64,000 nucleotides of DNA from Macrothele yani (GCA_039090855.1 CM077005.1:18763921-18827920), one strand, 5' to 3'. Numbered from the stretch's first letter, positions 30,867 through 43,029 are shown. The notes: generated from the sequence alone by a model not told the origin. A program made the numbers and translations.

Positions 30867-31105
30867 TTTTTTTTTTTTTTTTTTTTTTTTTTGATTGGAG
30901 GTTTAACGACCACCGTGAGCAACTGAATGGGCTATAAGCAGTCGCCCGTCCCTAATTTAGGGTCACTGGTTCCAGGGAAGGGAGAGAGCCAGTGCCGTAA
31001 GATAAACACAACATCCATGCCTCACCGGGATTCGAACCCGGACCCCGTTCGGACGAATGATCAGAGGCCATCGCTTAGACCACGGCGCCACCGGGGCGGG
31101 GCGGC
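30867..31105 (-). mobile_element. tRNA-derived SINE, minus copy
   Basis: Long poly-T, full body. Imperfect target duplication cgtgtattt / tgtgtattt. The head end is duplicated (ggggcggggcggc). Confidence 0.9.
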
Positions 31106-31266
31106 TCTGTGTATTTGACTGCCTTTTACAAAGATCATCTATCATCGAACCTATCATCAAGTTATATATAGCCAAGGCCATATTAGAAATCTTGAAATAA
31201 CTCACTAATTTTGACCTTGGGCACCAAAGATTCTGCGACGATCAAAATTTTGACGTGTTATTATTA

Positions 31267-31482
31267 TTTTTTTTTTACTTAGGTTTAACGATCACCGTGA
31301 GCAACTTAATGGGCTATAAGCAGTCGCTCGTCCCTAATTTAGGGCCACTGGTTCTACGGAAGGGAGAGGGGCCAGTGCCCTAAGACAAACACAACATCCA
31401 TGCCTCACCGGAATTCGAACCCGGACCCCTTTCGGACCAATGATCAGAAGCCATTGCTTAGACAACTGTGCCTCCGGAGCTG
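31267..31482 (-). mobile_element. tRNA-derived SINE, older minus copy
   Basis: Body recognisable but diverged (gtgcctccggagc at the head). Flanked by a tgttatt duplication. Confidence 0.85.
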
Positions 31483-31930
31483 CTGATGTTATTTAATTGA
31501 CATTGTTTACGTGATATCATGCAATTTCAGATGTGTGTGTATTTTTAAATTGCGTGCTTTTTGGTTGCAGAAATTGCGTTCATATCAAACCGGAATAAAT
31601 CATACTTAATACACGATTGAAGTTCTCGATTTTAACGTTATATTTTCAATTTAAAATAAAAATGGGAAGGTGCCTCAAAATAATTAAAAATTTGATAAAT
31701 CCAACATTTCGCCACACATCGGAAGAAAATTACAAAGCAAAATTAAAAACATTTGCGACAAAAGTATGCGATTTGGGCAACACAACATGCATTGCAATGC
31801 CTTGGAAACCACCAGCTTCCCCACACTATAATGTCCGCCGCTTGCGGTTAAAGGCTTTACGCAAAGTGGTACGGCTCTGTTGACGAGGGTATCTCCGGAT
31901 TTCTTATTCTAACCTCCTTGGCCCGTAGCC

Positions 31931-31986
31931 ATCTTGGACGAATGGTCAGAAGCCCGCGCTCAGACCACTGCGCCACCGGAACGGCT
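31931..31986 (-). mobile_element. SINE head fragment
   Basis: Only the tRNA-like head remains: gacgaatggtcagaagcc .. gaccactgcgccaccgga. The body is lost. Confidence 0.7.
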
Positions 31987-32015
31987 AAAGCATTTATTTT
32001 CTTTTTTTTCTTTCT

Positions 32016-32072
32016 AGGTTGAGGGAGGGGGGGGGGCTAACGAACACTCCGAGCAACTCAGTGGACTATAAG
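32016..32072 (-). mobile_element. SINE tail fragment
   Basis: Tail segment (ggctaacgaacactccgagc, caactcagtggactataag) with an expanded G run; the head is missing. May be the other end of a rearranged copy with 31931-31986. Confidence 0.6.
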
Positions 32073-32294
32073 AAGGTCATCTAGATACAAGGCCATGACT
32101 TTAGAGTAATGAAGTGCCCTCTTTTAGGACGTCATGCAGAAACCAAGGCTTCCGATTGGTTTGAGTGCTGTTGTGTATGGCCTTAAACACGACACCGACT
32201 GCACCGACATACCAGGCCGTGAAACATGAGTGTGACGTCACAAACGTAGGAGCTCATGTCTGTAATGTCATTGCCTTGTACTTTCTAGACGGCC

Positions 32295-32745
32295 ATTTTT
32301 TTTTCATTGAAGGTTTATTTTTTTTTTTTTTTTTGATTGGAGGTTTGACGACCACCGTGAGCAACTCAATGGGTTATAAGCAGTCGCCCGTCCCTAATTT
32401 AGGGTCACTGGTTCCAGGGAAGGGAGAGAGCCAGTGCCATAAGACAAACACAGCATCCATGCCTGACCAGGATTCGAACCCGGACCCCTTACGGACGAAT
32501 GATCAGAGGCCAGCGCCTTAGACCACTGCGCCACCGGGGCGGCTGAAGGTTTAACGATCACTGCGAATAACTCAGTGGGCTATAAGCAGTCGCCCGTCCC
32601 TAATTTAGGGCCACTGGCTAAAGAAAGGGAGAGAGTCAGTGCCGTAAGAAAAACACAAGATTCATTAATCGCGGGATTCGAACACGGGCCAATCTCTGAA
32701 GAATGTTCATAAGCCAGCGCTTAGACCTCTACGCCACCGGGGCAG
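32295..32745 (-). mobile_element. SINE (outer) split by another SINE
   Basis: Outer copy consists of 32295-32317 and 32544-32745. Its target duplication ctagacggcc flanks it (32285-32294 and 32746-32755). The split point carries tgaaggttta on both sides of the inner copy. Confidence 0.9.
32318..32543 (-). mobile_element. SINE (inner), inserted in a SINE tail
   Basis: Full-length young copy with long poly-T. Its target duplication tgaaggttta is itself part of the outer SINE tail. Confidence 0.93.
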
Positions 32746-32755
32746 CTAGACGGCC

Positions 32756-32929
32756 TTGGCTGTAAGCAGTCACCCGTTCCTAATTTAGGGCAAAGGTTGC
32801 AGGGAAAGCAGATAGCCAGTGCCGTAAGACAAACATGACATCCATGCTTCATGGGATTCAAACTCGGACCCCATCTTCCGACTAATGGGCAGAAGCCAGC
32901 GCTTAGACAAATGCACCACCGGAACGGCC
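32756..32929 (-). mobile_element. SINE, oldest layer
   Basis: Diverged copy lacking its tail end, which was the target of the outer SINE: the outer insertion site (..ctagacggcc/ttggctgtaag) lies at its edge. It is the oldest of three layers. Confidence 0.82.
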
Positions 32930-33204
32930 AACGCACTTTGTATTTAAATACGAGTAGATTGATATAGGGATTTGCTGTCAATACTGCTTGCTGTTCTATT
33001 TGCAAAGCAGCAGCCAATCTGCTGAACCTAAGAAGCGAAGTTTTGGATACACGACCATTCGCGATAGCATTGTTCTTCATTTGGTCTTAGCAGGATCATC
33101 TATACAGTATTTATACTTCACGGACTTGGGACTTTTCTTCGCGACGTCACTATCTGCCATCAACTGCTCTCAGATTTTTGGCTACCTCTGATTTTTCTGA
33201 GTAT

Positions 33205-33485
33205 GGCGATATAGCTACGCAAAGATGCGACACTAAGATCTCCCGAAATGTTGTCCCCTACCTGCGCGAGGGAGAATTACTCATTTCATTGTATGACCTT
33301 GTGCTTAGCCACCGTAATTAAATGCCTTTCGTAATTTGAAATAAACCAAGCAACAGTTTTTGTCTTTAGCTTCCGGTGGTAAATAATGGTAAATCATACA
33401 ACGAAATGAATAACTCTCCCTCACGCCTGTAGGGAACATCATTTCGGCAGCAGTCAGTGTCGCATCTTTGCGTAGCTATTTAATT
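33205..33485. mobile_element. MITE with ~85-bp inverted arms
   Basis: Left atagctacgcaaagatgcga.. (33211) and right ..tcgcatctttgcgtagctat (33483). Inside, gagggagaattactcatttc pairs with gaaatgaataactctccctc. Spacer ~95 bp. No coding. Confidence 0.85.
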
Positions 33486-34090
33486 TATGCTGCATATCTA
33501 GATACATATTGTTTAAGCCTTGACATCACGTGATTCTTTTGACGTCGCTGCACACCATGCGATGCCCTTATTCCTACAACTGAACTTCTAAAATTAAATG
33601 CTTCCTATTCAGAAGCGGATTTGCAGGAAAGTCCAAGAAGCCCAGTTAGGAGAGGACCAAACGATGCTAGAGCCTCCACCTCCTTCACCCCAAATAAAAT
33701 GTTTAACATTTTTCCCCTCTAAAAAAACATAAATTAAAAAAAAAGGAATCGCTGTTCTGGGTTTTGGGACATGATTCCACCCAAAATCGAAATATGCCAT
33801 CTACACGTATTAATTTACTAGCTTAAATGCAGCCTGACTAAAAAGCTCACGCGCGCACGTACACATTTTGAGAGTAACATTACTTAGTACTACATTACAA
33901 CAGAGCTCAGAGATTGGGGTGTTATTTCTGGCCGATTTGCTTAGAATGCAATGGACATTTTAGCTCTTTAATTTAATATTTAATATGAGCGTTCATCTTT
34001 CCCTAAAAAATTTTATTTCCTCATTCAGTATAATCGAGGCAACGCCAGATTATTACTATGAGAGTAAAATGGCATTGAAAAAGCTGTTTC
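33486..34090. other. No gene; contains a hAT-like fragment
   Basis: 33895-33975 is the reverse complement of 17868-17940 (shared ggccagaaataacaccccaa), a fragment of the hAT-like repeat listed at 16695. The rest is unassigned. Confidence 0.55.
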
Positions 34091-34299
34091 TTTAATTGAA
34101 GGTTTAACGACCACCGTGAGCAATTCAATGGGCTCTAAGCAGTCGCCGGTCTCTAATGTAAGGCCACTGGCCAAAGAAAGGGAGAGAGCCAGTGCTGTAA
34201 GACAAACACAACATCCATGCCTCCTTGGGATTCGAACACGGACCCATCTCGGATGAATGATCAGAAGCAATCGCTTAGACCACAGCGCCACAGGGGCGG
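34091..34299 (-). mobile_element. tRNA-derived SINE, older minus copy
   Basis: Carries the ttaattgaagg type tail and gcgccacaggggcgg head. Sits directly against the 5' part of a mariner relic. Confidence 0.88.
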
Positions 34300-35240
34300 A
34301 GAAGCGCGTTTGGTGACGATATTATCGGACAGAGTACTTGCTATGTCTGGTACAGAAAATTCAACACTGATGTACGGGATCTGTCTGATGCAACCAGATG
34401 TGGCAGACCCAGAAAGGTTGAAGATGATACACTGCAACACGTGCTATCGACCAAGCTTGATGCCACACTACAGGACTGGCAGAGGAATTGAAGACCACCC
34501 ATATGACCGTCAACGCCTTACTTCGGAAGTTGGGATATTTGTGTGAAGTGAGTAAATGGGTGCCCCATGCTTTGTCTGACCAGAATCGGACCCAACGCTA
34601 CTCCACTGCTGTTGCTCCGCGTGAGAAAAAGGAAAACGGGAGGTAATTTTGCATCGGTTGGTCACGGGTGACGAAAAATTGGTCACATACGTGAATGTTA
34701 CGCGACAAAGATCACGGACCATGAAAGGACCACCCTTACATAAGGTCGCTAAGCCACCCCTTCACAAACGGAAAGTGATGCTCAGTTGCTGGTGAGATCG
34801 TCGCTGTGTGATTGACTATGAATTCTTACCGCGGACAATGCCATAACAGCGGATGCTTACATCCAACAGCTGGACTGTCTCAATGCGACACTACAAGAAA
34901 AGAGACCAGTGTTGATTAATCGGCAAGGAATTGTTTTTCACCAGGATAACGCTCGTCCACATGTCGCTTTATGGACCCAGCAAAAACTTCACGCGCTGGA
35001 ATGGGAAATAGTGTTGCACCCGCCTTACTCCTCGGGTCTTTCTCGGTCCGACTTTAATCTCTTCCGGTCTTTGTCGAATTTTCTCGCTGAGAAATTGTGC
35101 TAATGATGATGTGAAACGTTGCATGGACGACTTCTTTAACTGCTGATCGCCTGACTTTTATCGCAAATGGGATATTTCAACTTGTAAATCGGTGGAACAA
35201 GGTCATCAGTTTCAATGGAGATTATCTGGACGATTAAGCT
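34300..35240 (+). pseudogene. mariner transposase relic
   Basis: Read across frames: STCYVWYRKFNTDVRDLSDA, TRCGRPRKVEDDTLQHVL, later AYIQQLDCLNATLQEKRPVL, FHQDNARPHVALWTQQKLHA (second catalytic Asp), LHPPYSSGLSRSDFNLFRSL (third Asp) and LAEKLC. Many frameshifts and stops; the first Asp region (near 34665) reads VTGDEKLVTYVN. TIRs were not identified. Confidence 0.85.
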
Positions 35241-35507
35241 ATAAGTGTTTTATACGATTTTTTAAGCTTGAAGACATGCTTCTTTATTTTCCGGATACTT
35301 ACTTTACAACTTGATACTTTCATCGTAAAATATCTCGTAGAATGCTATGATCCTGTTTTTGTGGCTGAAAGGATAAAGAAAAGCGAAATCCAACTGTTTT
35401 ACGGAAATACGTACTGGGTAATGACAGCTGTTCAAGGAAACGTTGAGTGCATTAGTGGATTGAAATCTATGAAAATGAAGGAGCTAGGACTTCGCTTCAG
35501 AATTAAT

Positions 35508-35755
35508 TATTTCCTTCTATACCATTTACTACGAAGATAGTAAATGGTATAGAAGGAAAGAATTCAGTGGGTGTAAATCAGCTACGTGTTACGTGTCAAT
35601 CAGTTAATTATTTGTTTGTGAGATTATCTGGACGATAATTATTTCCTTCTATACCATTTACTACGAAGATAGTAAATGGTATAGAAGGAAAGAATTCAGT
35701 GGGTGTAAATCAGCTACGTGTTACGTGTCAATCAGTTAATTATTTGTTTGTTGTT
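35508..35755. repeat. Duplicated 132-bp unit with a 21-bp-arm hairpin
   Basis: Unit: tttccttctataccatttac t, loop acgaagat, then the complementary arm, then gaattcagtgggtgtaaatc and ttacgtgtcaatcagttaat. The two copies start about 35509 and 35641. The linker gagattatctggacgat (35620) matches the end of the mariner relic at 35219, so the duplication involved that junction. Confidence 0.88.
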
Positions 35756-36301
35756 CCATGGGTATTGTTTGTGAGGTGAGTCTAACTGTGCTTATGTGTT
35801 CTGCTCTAAAATGAACAGTGTGAAGTTTCTTTTGGAAACAGACTTCTCTACGCTGCCACTCGAAGAGAAATGGAGGATTAAAGAATTAGGTAGGCCAGTC
35901 CCCGCTTTAAATAGTATACAGAAGCAAAGTGCGAGGGGGAAAGAATATTGCCGTTCGTTTAATAGTAGGATAAAAACAACTGGATTTGTGATTGTGATCA
36001 TAACAATCGGTTTTATTGCTTTCCGTGTTTGCTGTTTGCTAAAGGGAGAGACACCACCTGGACAAAAACAGATGTGTCGGATTTAGGACATTTATTCCAA
36101 AAAATAAAGAGACATGAGGTATCCGGTGCTTACATGAATGCTTGCCTTGATCTCTCAGTACCGGGCAAAACAGAAATTAGAGAGCAACTTAGTAAGGCTT
36201 TCGGGAGAAATACAGAACGTCATAATGATCAAGTAAGGAAAAACAGCTATGTTATCTCAAAGGTTATTGACTGCATTAAATTTTGTGGAGAGTTCAAATT
36301 A

Positions 36302-36307
<6 letters not shown>

Positions 36308-36334
<27 letters not shown>

Positions 36335-36539
36335 GAGGTTTAACGACCACCGTGAGCAACTCAATGGGCTATAAGCAGTCGCCCGTCCCTAATTTAGGGT
36401 CACTGGTTCCAGGGAAGGGAGAGAGCCAGTGCCGTAAGACAAACACAACATCCATGCCTCACCGGGATTCGAACCCGGACCCCTCTAGGACGAATGATCA
36501 GAGGCTAACGCCTTAGACCACTGCGCCACCGGGGCGGCC
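36308..36539 (-). mobile_element. tRNA-derived SINE in the hAT relic
   Basis: Perfect target duplication aaattagctctt on both sides. Long poly-T and nearly consensus body: a young copy. Confidence 0.95.
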
Positions 36540-36764
36540 AAATTAGCTCTTAGAGGACACGATGAGACAATTGAATCGAGCCAGGTATATTCAGGGGTTT
36601 AATTGACTTTGCATCAGTTCTTGGCAATGTTCTGAAGGAGCATTTCAGTACGGCCACTGTTTTTAAGTGTACATCCAACGATATACAGAACGATTTGTTA
36701 GATTGCATGTTGTGTGTATTTAGGAGAAAGATTTCGAGGGAAATATATGCTTGCGGTTTTGCTT

Positions 36765-36993
36765 TTTTTTTTTTGTTTTTTTTTGTTTGGAGGTTTAACG
36801 ACCACCGTGAGCAACTCAATGGGCTATAAGCAGTCGCCCGTCCCTAATTTAGGGTCACTGGTTCCAGGGAAGGGAGAGAGCCAGTGCCATAAGACAAACA
36901 CAACATCCATGCCTGACCGGGATTCGAACCCGGACCCCTTACGGACGAATGATCAGAGGCCAGCGCCTTAGACCACTGCGCCACCGGGGCGGC
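36765..36993 (-). mobile_element. tRNA-derived SINE in the hAT relic
   Basis: Perfect target duplication cggttttgctt. The tail is interrupted T-run (tttgttttttttgtttggagg). Confidence 0.95.
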
Positions 36994-38726
36994 CGGTTTT
37001 GCTTCTGTTATTGCTGATGGGACCACTGATGTCTCCTAAGTTTCAATTACTAGTTGTCCTAAGATATGTGCTACCTAACGGAAAACCCGTTGAGAGATTT
37101 TGGACTTTCTTAAATCCTCGCAATCATGATGCCTCCGCTGTGGCTACTTGCATTAAGAATGTTCTACAGGAAGTTGTTGGGGAGCAAAGAGAAAAAGTAA
37201 TTTCACAAAGCTACGACGGTGCCAGAGTTATGAGTGGTCAACATTCTGGAGTATAAACCATCCTAAGGGGCGTTTATCCGCAAGCATACTTTGTGCACTG
37301 TTACTCTCACCAACTTAACTTAATAATGGCTCAAGCAGTAAGTCAAAATAAAGAAGTTAGTCTTCTTTGCTAACATTTCTGATATCCCTATCTTTTTCGC
37401 CTATTCATCTCAAAGGACCCAAGTTCTTGATGAAATAGTTGGAAGAAGACTACCGTCAGGTTCTAATACAAGATGGAATTTCCGTTCAAGGACAATCGTA
37501 ACAATTTACCAAAATGAAGACGCTTTAATTGAGTGTTTTCAGAAAATTCTAGAAACTAGTAAACAAACAAACGGCAACGATAAATCGAGGTCAAGGACTC
37601 CAACTGAAAACGCTGCAACCTGCATTAAACTTCTGGATTCAATTTTTCTACAGGGTAATGCCTCATGTTGATATCTTGTACAATACTTTACAGAAACAAG
37701 CCATAAGCCCCATATCAGTGAAAACTGCAATATCGGCCTTTGTTAATGAAATTGTTAAGATCAGAGAGGACGTTGACAACATTACTGTGAAAGAAGTTAG
37801 TGTGAAGAGATCTGAAGAAAGGAAAATTTTACGAAATGCTTCTGCAAAAGAAGTCTGCGACTTAATTACAAATCAAGCTGAAGAAAGATTCAAGTTTTCT
37901 GGACATTTGTCAGCTTCAAATTTATTTGATCATCACAGTTTCACCAGTTTCAGGAAGGCATACCCGGTGCAAACTTTGGAATGCGTAGTGGAGTCGTATC
38001 CAATTCTTAACAAGCACAAGTTGAAAACAGAACTGCAGACCATCTACGGAAGACATGATTTTCAGAATATTTAGAAAGCAACTGACCTGTTGGGATTTTT
38101 GCTAGAGAATAACTTAAATGAGTGCTTCGAAGAGGTCGTAAATAATAATTACAATTCCGATGACAACGTCACAAGCAGAAAAATGTGTTTCTTGTTTAAA
38201 ATGGATTAAAACATTTCTGAGGAGTACAATGGAGGAAGACAGACTGACGGCACTAGCAATACTGTCCATCGAAAAAATTCATCAACCAGCTTGAGAATTT
38301 TAACGAATGCGTAATTGACAGATCTGCGGCGAAAAAAGAACGAAGGATAGATTTCTTATACACGCTCACAGTCACAACAACAGCAGAAGTAACAGTTGCA
38401 GTAGCAGCTACTGGGTATGGAAGTGGCAGTGCTTCTGTAGCTGGTGGGAATCAGACGCCATATTGATTCTAGGTGGATACCAATATAATACTGTTTATCA
38501 TAGCAAATTTTTATTTTGTATTGTTGCGTTATTTTTTTAACTCACTATAGTACAGAAACTCCTTCGTATTTTCAATTAAAGTTAACTATAACAGTAACTT
38601 TCTATTTGCATATTCAGAGCATGAATCTATTTCTTATTTTATTGTCGCCAAACTAGTCAACATGAGCCATGACACATACACAATACCACACGCACAGAAA
38701 CTCATATACGTAGGTGAGTAAAGAAA

Positions 38727-38767
38727 TGTAGTGAACACCCCACTATCTCAGCCACGAGCCGCCACTG
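38727..38767 (-). other. hAT 3' terminus
   Basis: Reverse complement reads cagtggcggctcgtggctga, a typical hAT end. It closes the ZMYM1-like hAT element. A 5' counterpart was not found; gaattcagtgggtg at 35565 shares only cagtgg. Confidence 0.6.
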
Positions 38768-38937
38768 TTTTTACCCCATGAGCTCATGAAAAATGAATAT
38801 CGCATAAAATAAAAAAGGGGGTCTACAGATATCATATTTACAAAACTATCACGGGTTTTCCTCAGACATGCAGAGCTCTTCATATATATTATTAATTGCA
38901 GTGCTGCATTCGTACTCAATAAACTAATTTTTTTAAT

Positions 38938-39140
38938 TGAAGGTTTAACGACCACCGTGAGCAACTCAATGGGCTATAGCAGTCGCCCGTCCCTAATTTA
39001 GGGCCACTGGTTCGAGGGAAAGGAGAGAGCCAGTGCCGTAAGACAAACACAATATCCATGCCTCACCGGGATTCGAACCCGGACCCCTTTCAGACAAATG
39101 ATCATAAGCCAGCGCTTAGACCAATGCGCCACCGGGGTGA
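38938..39140 (-). mobile_element. tRNA-derived SINE, minus copy (in unit 1)
   Basis: Older copy with one deletion (gggctatagcag). Its twin lies at 42827. Imperfect duplication aaactaattttt / aaattaatttt. Confidence 0.88.
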
Positions 39141-39985
39141 CAAATTAATTTTAAAAGCTACTCCTACGTATAATTTGAAAGACTAACACGGCACTTTATC
39201 TTATCTAATTTTCTAACCAAGCACTTCTATGCCTCAGTAGGCACTGCATGTTTTTAAGAAGCAAATAAATAATTAATACATTACCCTCTCTAATTGATAC
39301 ATGCATACAAAAATCCTTTTCTTTCCTTAATTTTTTTTTTTTGCTGCCGACCTGTGTGAACGTTTTTTTTTTGTTGTTTTTTGCTTAGAAAAGATAACTA
39401 TATGAACATTTTTTTTCAAATTACCTTGTAAAAGATCAAAAAGGAGAACACAGCACAGGATAAGCACTGAAGCATTGAAATAGCGGTAAACAAGTTTTTT
39501 TTTCTTCCTGAAATTATGATTTAGTCAAATGCTAGCTTTAATATGAACTGAATGTCAGCAAACTGAGTTCAGTGCAGTAGGATCAACATAGTAGAAAAGA
39601 AGCTTTCTTTCTTCTTGTAAATGTAGTTTAACAATAAGATAAAAAAAATTGTTTCCAGCTACGTGATTGACAATAACCATTATCTTAAACAACAGCTTCA
39701 CTGATGCAGAAACACTTCGCCTTGAAATCCCTTTTATGATATTTTCTGCTTTATTCTTTCAATGGTGGAATGCTCTTATTCTAAAATGTTTAAGCATTGT
39801 CACTTTCAGTAAATTTGTATAATAGCTTAAATACTCATCATAATGTTTGAAATTTAGAAACAAGTTTTTGTGTGGAAGTCCATGTACTGCTTCAAGGAGT
39901 TTTGTTTTTCCATTCTGCTATTGTGGCATACAGTGCCTATGGTATTTATTAAAAGTCTTTTCCATTGTCTTGATGATCGCATATA
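39141..39985. other. No gene recognised (duplicated at 43030-43876)
   Basis: AT-rich sequence with several T runs. Present in both duplication units; no family motifs seen. A 93-codon antisense frame at 43626-43907 is not preserved in unit 1 because of one base change, so I do not treat it as coding. Confidence 0.5.
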
Positions 39986-41167
39986 CACTAAGTGCCAGAA
40001 AAACTGATGCAGACAAGCTTATGCAAAATACATAGCAACGTCACCTATGCGCGTACTCGGTTGCGTCCGACAGTGCGTATATAAATCGACAGACATCCTT
40101 TCCAGCTGTCAGAACTGTTTTCGGTATGAGAATGACAAGTAATAACGATTTAAGAGATTTTCAACGCGGTGTCATAGTTGGCGTTCGTGAGATGGGCCAT
40201 AGTATTTCGGAGGTAGAAACGAAGTTCGGATTTTCACGGACGACCATTGCAAGGGTGTACCGTGACTACAAGAATTCCGGCAAAACCTCCAACCTACGAT
40301 GCCACTGTGGCCGTAAAAAGACATTGGGTGAACGTAACCATCGTCGGCTGTCAAGAATCGTTTCACGCGATAGGCGCGCAACACTCTCGCAGGTATAATC
40401 GGAATTCAATGCTGGAGCCTCAACAAGCATCAGCGTCCGGATTGTGCAACGTACCCTTCACGATATGGGCTTTGGCAGCCGACACCCAACTCGAGTCCCC
40501 TTGATGGGTGCACGACACAGAGCTGTGCGCCTCGCTTGGGCACGGCAACACCGCCACTGGACACTTGATGACTGGAAACAAGTAGCCTGGTCTGACGAGT
40601 CGCGTTTCCAACTGTATTGGGCAGATGGAAGGATTCGTGTGTGGCGCAAACCCCATGAAGCCATGGATCCCGCCTGTCAACAGAAAACTGTGCCGGCTGG
40701 TGGGGGGTCCGTAATGGTATGGGGTGTATTTATCTGGACTTCACTGGGACTCCTAGTATGTCTACAAACGTCTGTGACCGGCCAACGCTATGTGCGAATC
40801 CTTCCTCACGAGGTACACCCGTTCATGTCCTGCATTCATGCTGATGGGTTGGGCCTTTTCCAACAAGACAATGCACCTCTACACAAATATCGGGAAGCCC
40901 CATTATGGTTAGAGGAGCATTTACCTGAGTTTGGGGTGTTGCCATCCCACCCGAGTCCCCAGATCTGAACGTGATAGAACACACTTGGGATGCCATGCAA
41001 TGCGCTATCGAACACAGGAATCCGAGACCTCGAATACCCCCGAATTGTGGAACGCTCTGCAGGAAGTATGGTGTGCATTGCCTACAGCATATTTCCAAAA
41101 GCTAGTGGAGTCCATGCCCCGTCGTATTTCTGCAGTCTTGCACTCCAGTTTTTCTGGCACTTCAGCG
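39986..41167 (+). mobile_element. Tc1-like transposon, copy 1
   Basis: TIRs cactaagtgccagaaaaact (39986) and ..agtttttctggcacttcagcg (ending 41167), TA on both sides. The transposase C-terminus runs into the right TIR. Its twin is at 43877. Confidence 0.93.
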
Positions 41168-41179
41168 TATACTGCCTGA
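40126..41179 (+). pseudogene. Tc1-like transposase, copy 1
   Basis: Same protein as the copy at 44017, with the shared stop at 40396-40398 and an additional one-base loss near 40945 that ruins the LNVIEHTW (Glu) region, and another near 41030. Reads MRMTSNNDLRDFQRGVIVGV, WSDESRFQL and FQQDNAPLHKYRE. Confidence 0.92.
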
Positions 41180-41630
41180 TGTGATGGTTAAAAAATATAT
41201 TACTTTCATTAAAAACTTGCTGTAGCAGTTTTGCAGTCAGTTTCAAAGCATATAGCAGAGGATGGTGTGTGATTCGAAACAGACTGCACCTACAGTCACT
41301 ATAAGCAGTTTTTTTTTTATTTTGAATAAAATATAACTGAACAGTTTTCCTGATAAAATGAAATATAACAAAGCAGCTTTCTGCAATATAAACTGAACAG
41401 TTCTTTTGGTATAATTAATATTTAGCAATATCATAATTGTTATTGCAATACATACCTTTCTGAAGTGAATTAACCTACGTTTCAAGAAATTCTTGCAGAT
41501 CAGGTTAAAAATATCTTTTGTGTTTATGTTCCAAGGAGCTTCATGTTTCTTTCTAGCAGGAGTGATGCAAAGGAAGTGAAGGAAATCAATTATTATAGCG
41601 GAAGTCTTCTGAATAAATGAAATTTGTAAG
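41168..41630. other. No gene recognised (duplicated at 45061-45523)
   Basis: AT-rich flank of the Tc1 element carried in both duplication units. Confidence 0.5.
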
Positions 41631-41860
41631 GCTACCCCAGGCGAGTGGTGCAGTGGTCTAAGCGATTGCCTCTGATCATTCGTCCGAAAGGATCTAAGTT
41701 CGAATCCCGGTGAGGCATGGATGTTGTGTTTGTCTTATAACACTGGCTCTCTCCCTTCCCTGGAACCAGTGGCCCCAAATTAGGGACGGGAGACTGCCTA
41801 TAGCCCATTGAGTTGCTCACGGTGGTCGTTAAAAATCCAATCAAAAAAAAAAAAAAAAAA
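41631..41860 (+). mobile_element. tRNA-derived SINE at the duplication junction
   Basis: Diverged head gctaccccaggcgagtggtg; 18-nt poly-A that joins directly to unit 2. The twin at 45524 has a normal flank after a shorter poly-A, so this poly-A end marks the breakpoint. Confidence 0.92.
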
Positions 41861-42656
41861 CTTTGGAATGCGTAGTGGAGTCGTATCCAATTCTTAACAA
41901 GCACAAGTTGAAAACAGAACTGCAGACCATCTACGGAAGACATGATTTTCAGAATATTTAGAAAGCAACTGACCTGTTGGGATTTTTGCTAGAGAATAAC
42001 TTAAATGAGTGCTTCGAAGAGGTCGTAAATAATAATTACAATTCCTGATGACAACGTCACAAGCAGAAAAATGTGTTTCTTGTTTAAAATGGATTAAAAC
42101 ATTTCTGAGGAGTACAATGGAGGAAGACAGACTGACGGCACTAGCAATACTGTCCATCGAAAAAAATTCATCAACCAGCTTGAGAATTTTAACGAATGCG
42201 TAATTGACAGATCTGCGGCGAAAAAAGAACGAAGGATAGATTTCTTATACACGCTCACAGTCACAACAACAGCAGAAGTAACAGTTGCAGTAGCAGCTAC
42301 TGGGTATGGAAGTGGCAGTGCTTCTGTAGCTGGTGGGAATCAGACGCCATATTGATTCTAGGTGGATACCAATATAATACTGTTTATCATAGCAAATTTT
42401 TATTTTGTATTGTTGCGTTATTTTTTTAACTCACTATAGTACAGAAACTCCTTCGTATTTTCAATTAAAGTTAACTATAACAGTAACTTTCTATTTGCAT
42501 ATTCAGAGCATGAATCTATTTCTTATTTTATTGTCGCCAAACTAGTCAACATGAGCCATGACACATACACAATACCACACGCACAGAAACTCATATACGT
42601 AGGTGAGTAAAGAAATGTAGTGAACACCCCACTATCTCAGCCACGAGCCGCCACTG
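41861..42656 (+). pseudogene. hAT 3' part, duplicated
   Basis: Repeats 37974-38767: ECVVESYPILNKHKLKTELQ, then the dimerisation region, then the hAT 3' terminus ending at 42656. One extra base (attcctgatg) and one extra A distinguish it from unit 1. Confidence 0.9.
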
Positions 42657-42826
42657 TTTTTACCCCATGAGCTCATGAAAAATGAATATCGCATAAAATA
42701 AAAAAGGGGGTCTACAGATATCATATTTACAAAACTATCACGGGTTTTCCTCAGACATGCAGAGCTCTTCATATATATTATTAATTGCAGTGCTGCATTC
42801 GTACTCAATAAACTAATTTTTTTAAT

Positions 42827-43029
42827 TGAAGGTTTAGCGACCACCGTGAGCAACTCAATGGGCTATAGCAGTCGCCCGTCCCTAATTTAGAGCCACTGGT
42901 TCGAGGGAAAGGAGAGAGCCAGTGCCGTAAGACAAACACAATATCCATGCCTCACCGGGATTCGAACCCGGACCCCTTTCAGACAAATGATCATAAGCCA
43001 GCGCTTAGACCAATGCGCCACCGGGGTGA
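42827..43029 (-). mobile_element. tRNA-derived SINE, minus copy (in unit 2)
   Basis: Twin of 38938 with two substitutions (ggtttagcg and tttagagcc). Confidence 0.88.

Larger units (their letters stand above)
35811..38360 (+). pseudogene. hAT-family (ZMYM1/DUF4371-like) transposase, broken
   Basis: Starts MNSVKFLLETDFSTLPLEEK, ELGRPVPALNSI, then, after a frameshift near 35971, a TTF-type zinc finger with CDCDHNNRFYCFPCLLFAKG. SGAYMNACLDLS and RKNSYVISKVIDCI follow. After the first SINE: RGHDETIESS; after the second: DGTTDVS, ERFWTFLNPRNHDA, QSYDGARVMSGQHSGV, VHCYSHQLNLIMAQ-like sequence. The C-terminal part (37658-38074) is open, and the dimerisation region CLKWIKTFLRSTMEEDRLTA .. ALAIL lies near 38190-38270. 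Two SINE insertions plus many frameshifts. Family role: hAT DNA transposition. Confidence 0.87.
37973..41860. repeat. 3.9-kb tandem duplication, unit 1
   Basis: Unit 1 begins in the hAT relic (ctttggaatgcgtagtggag at 37974) and ends at the poly-A of the SINE at 41631. The same sequence restarts at 41861 immediately after that poly-A. The offset is 3887-3891 bp throughout, with only scattered substitutions and single-base indels. Confidence 0.95.
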
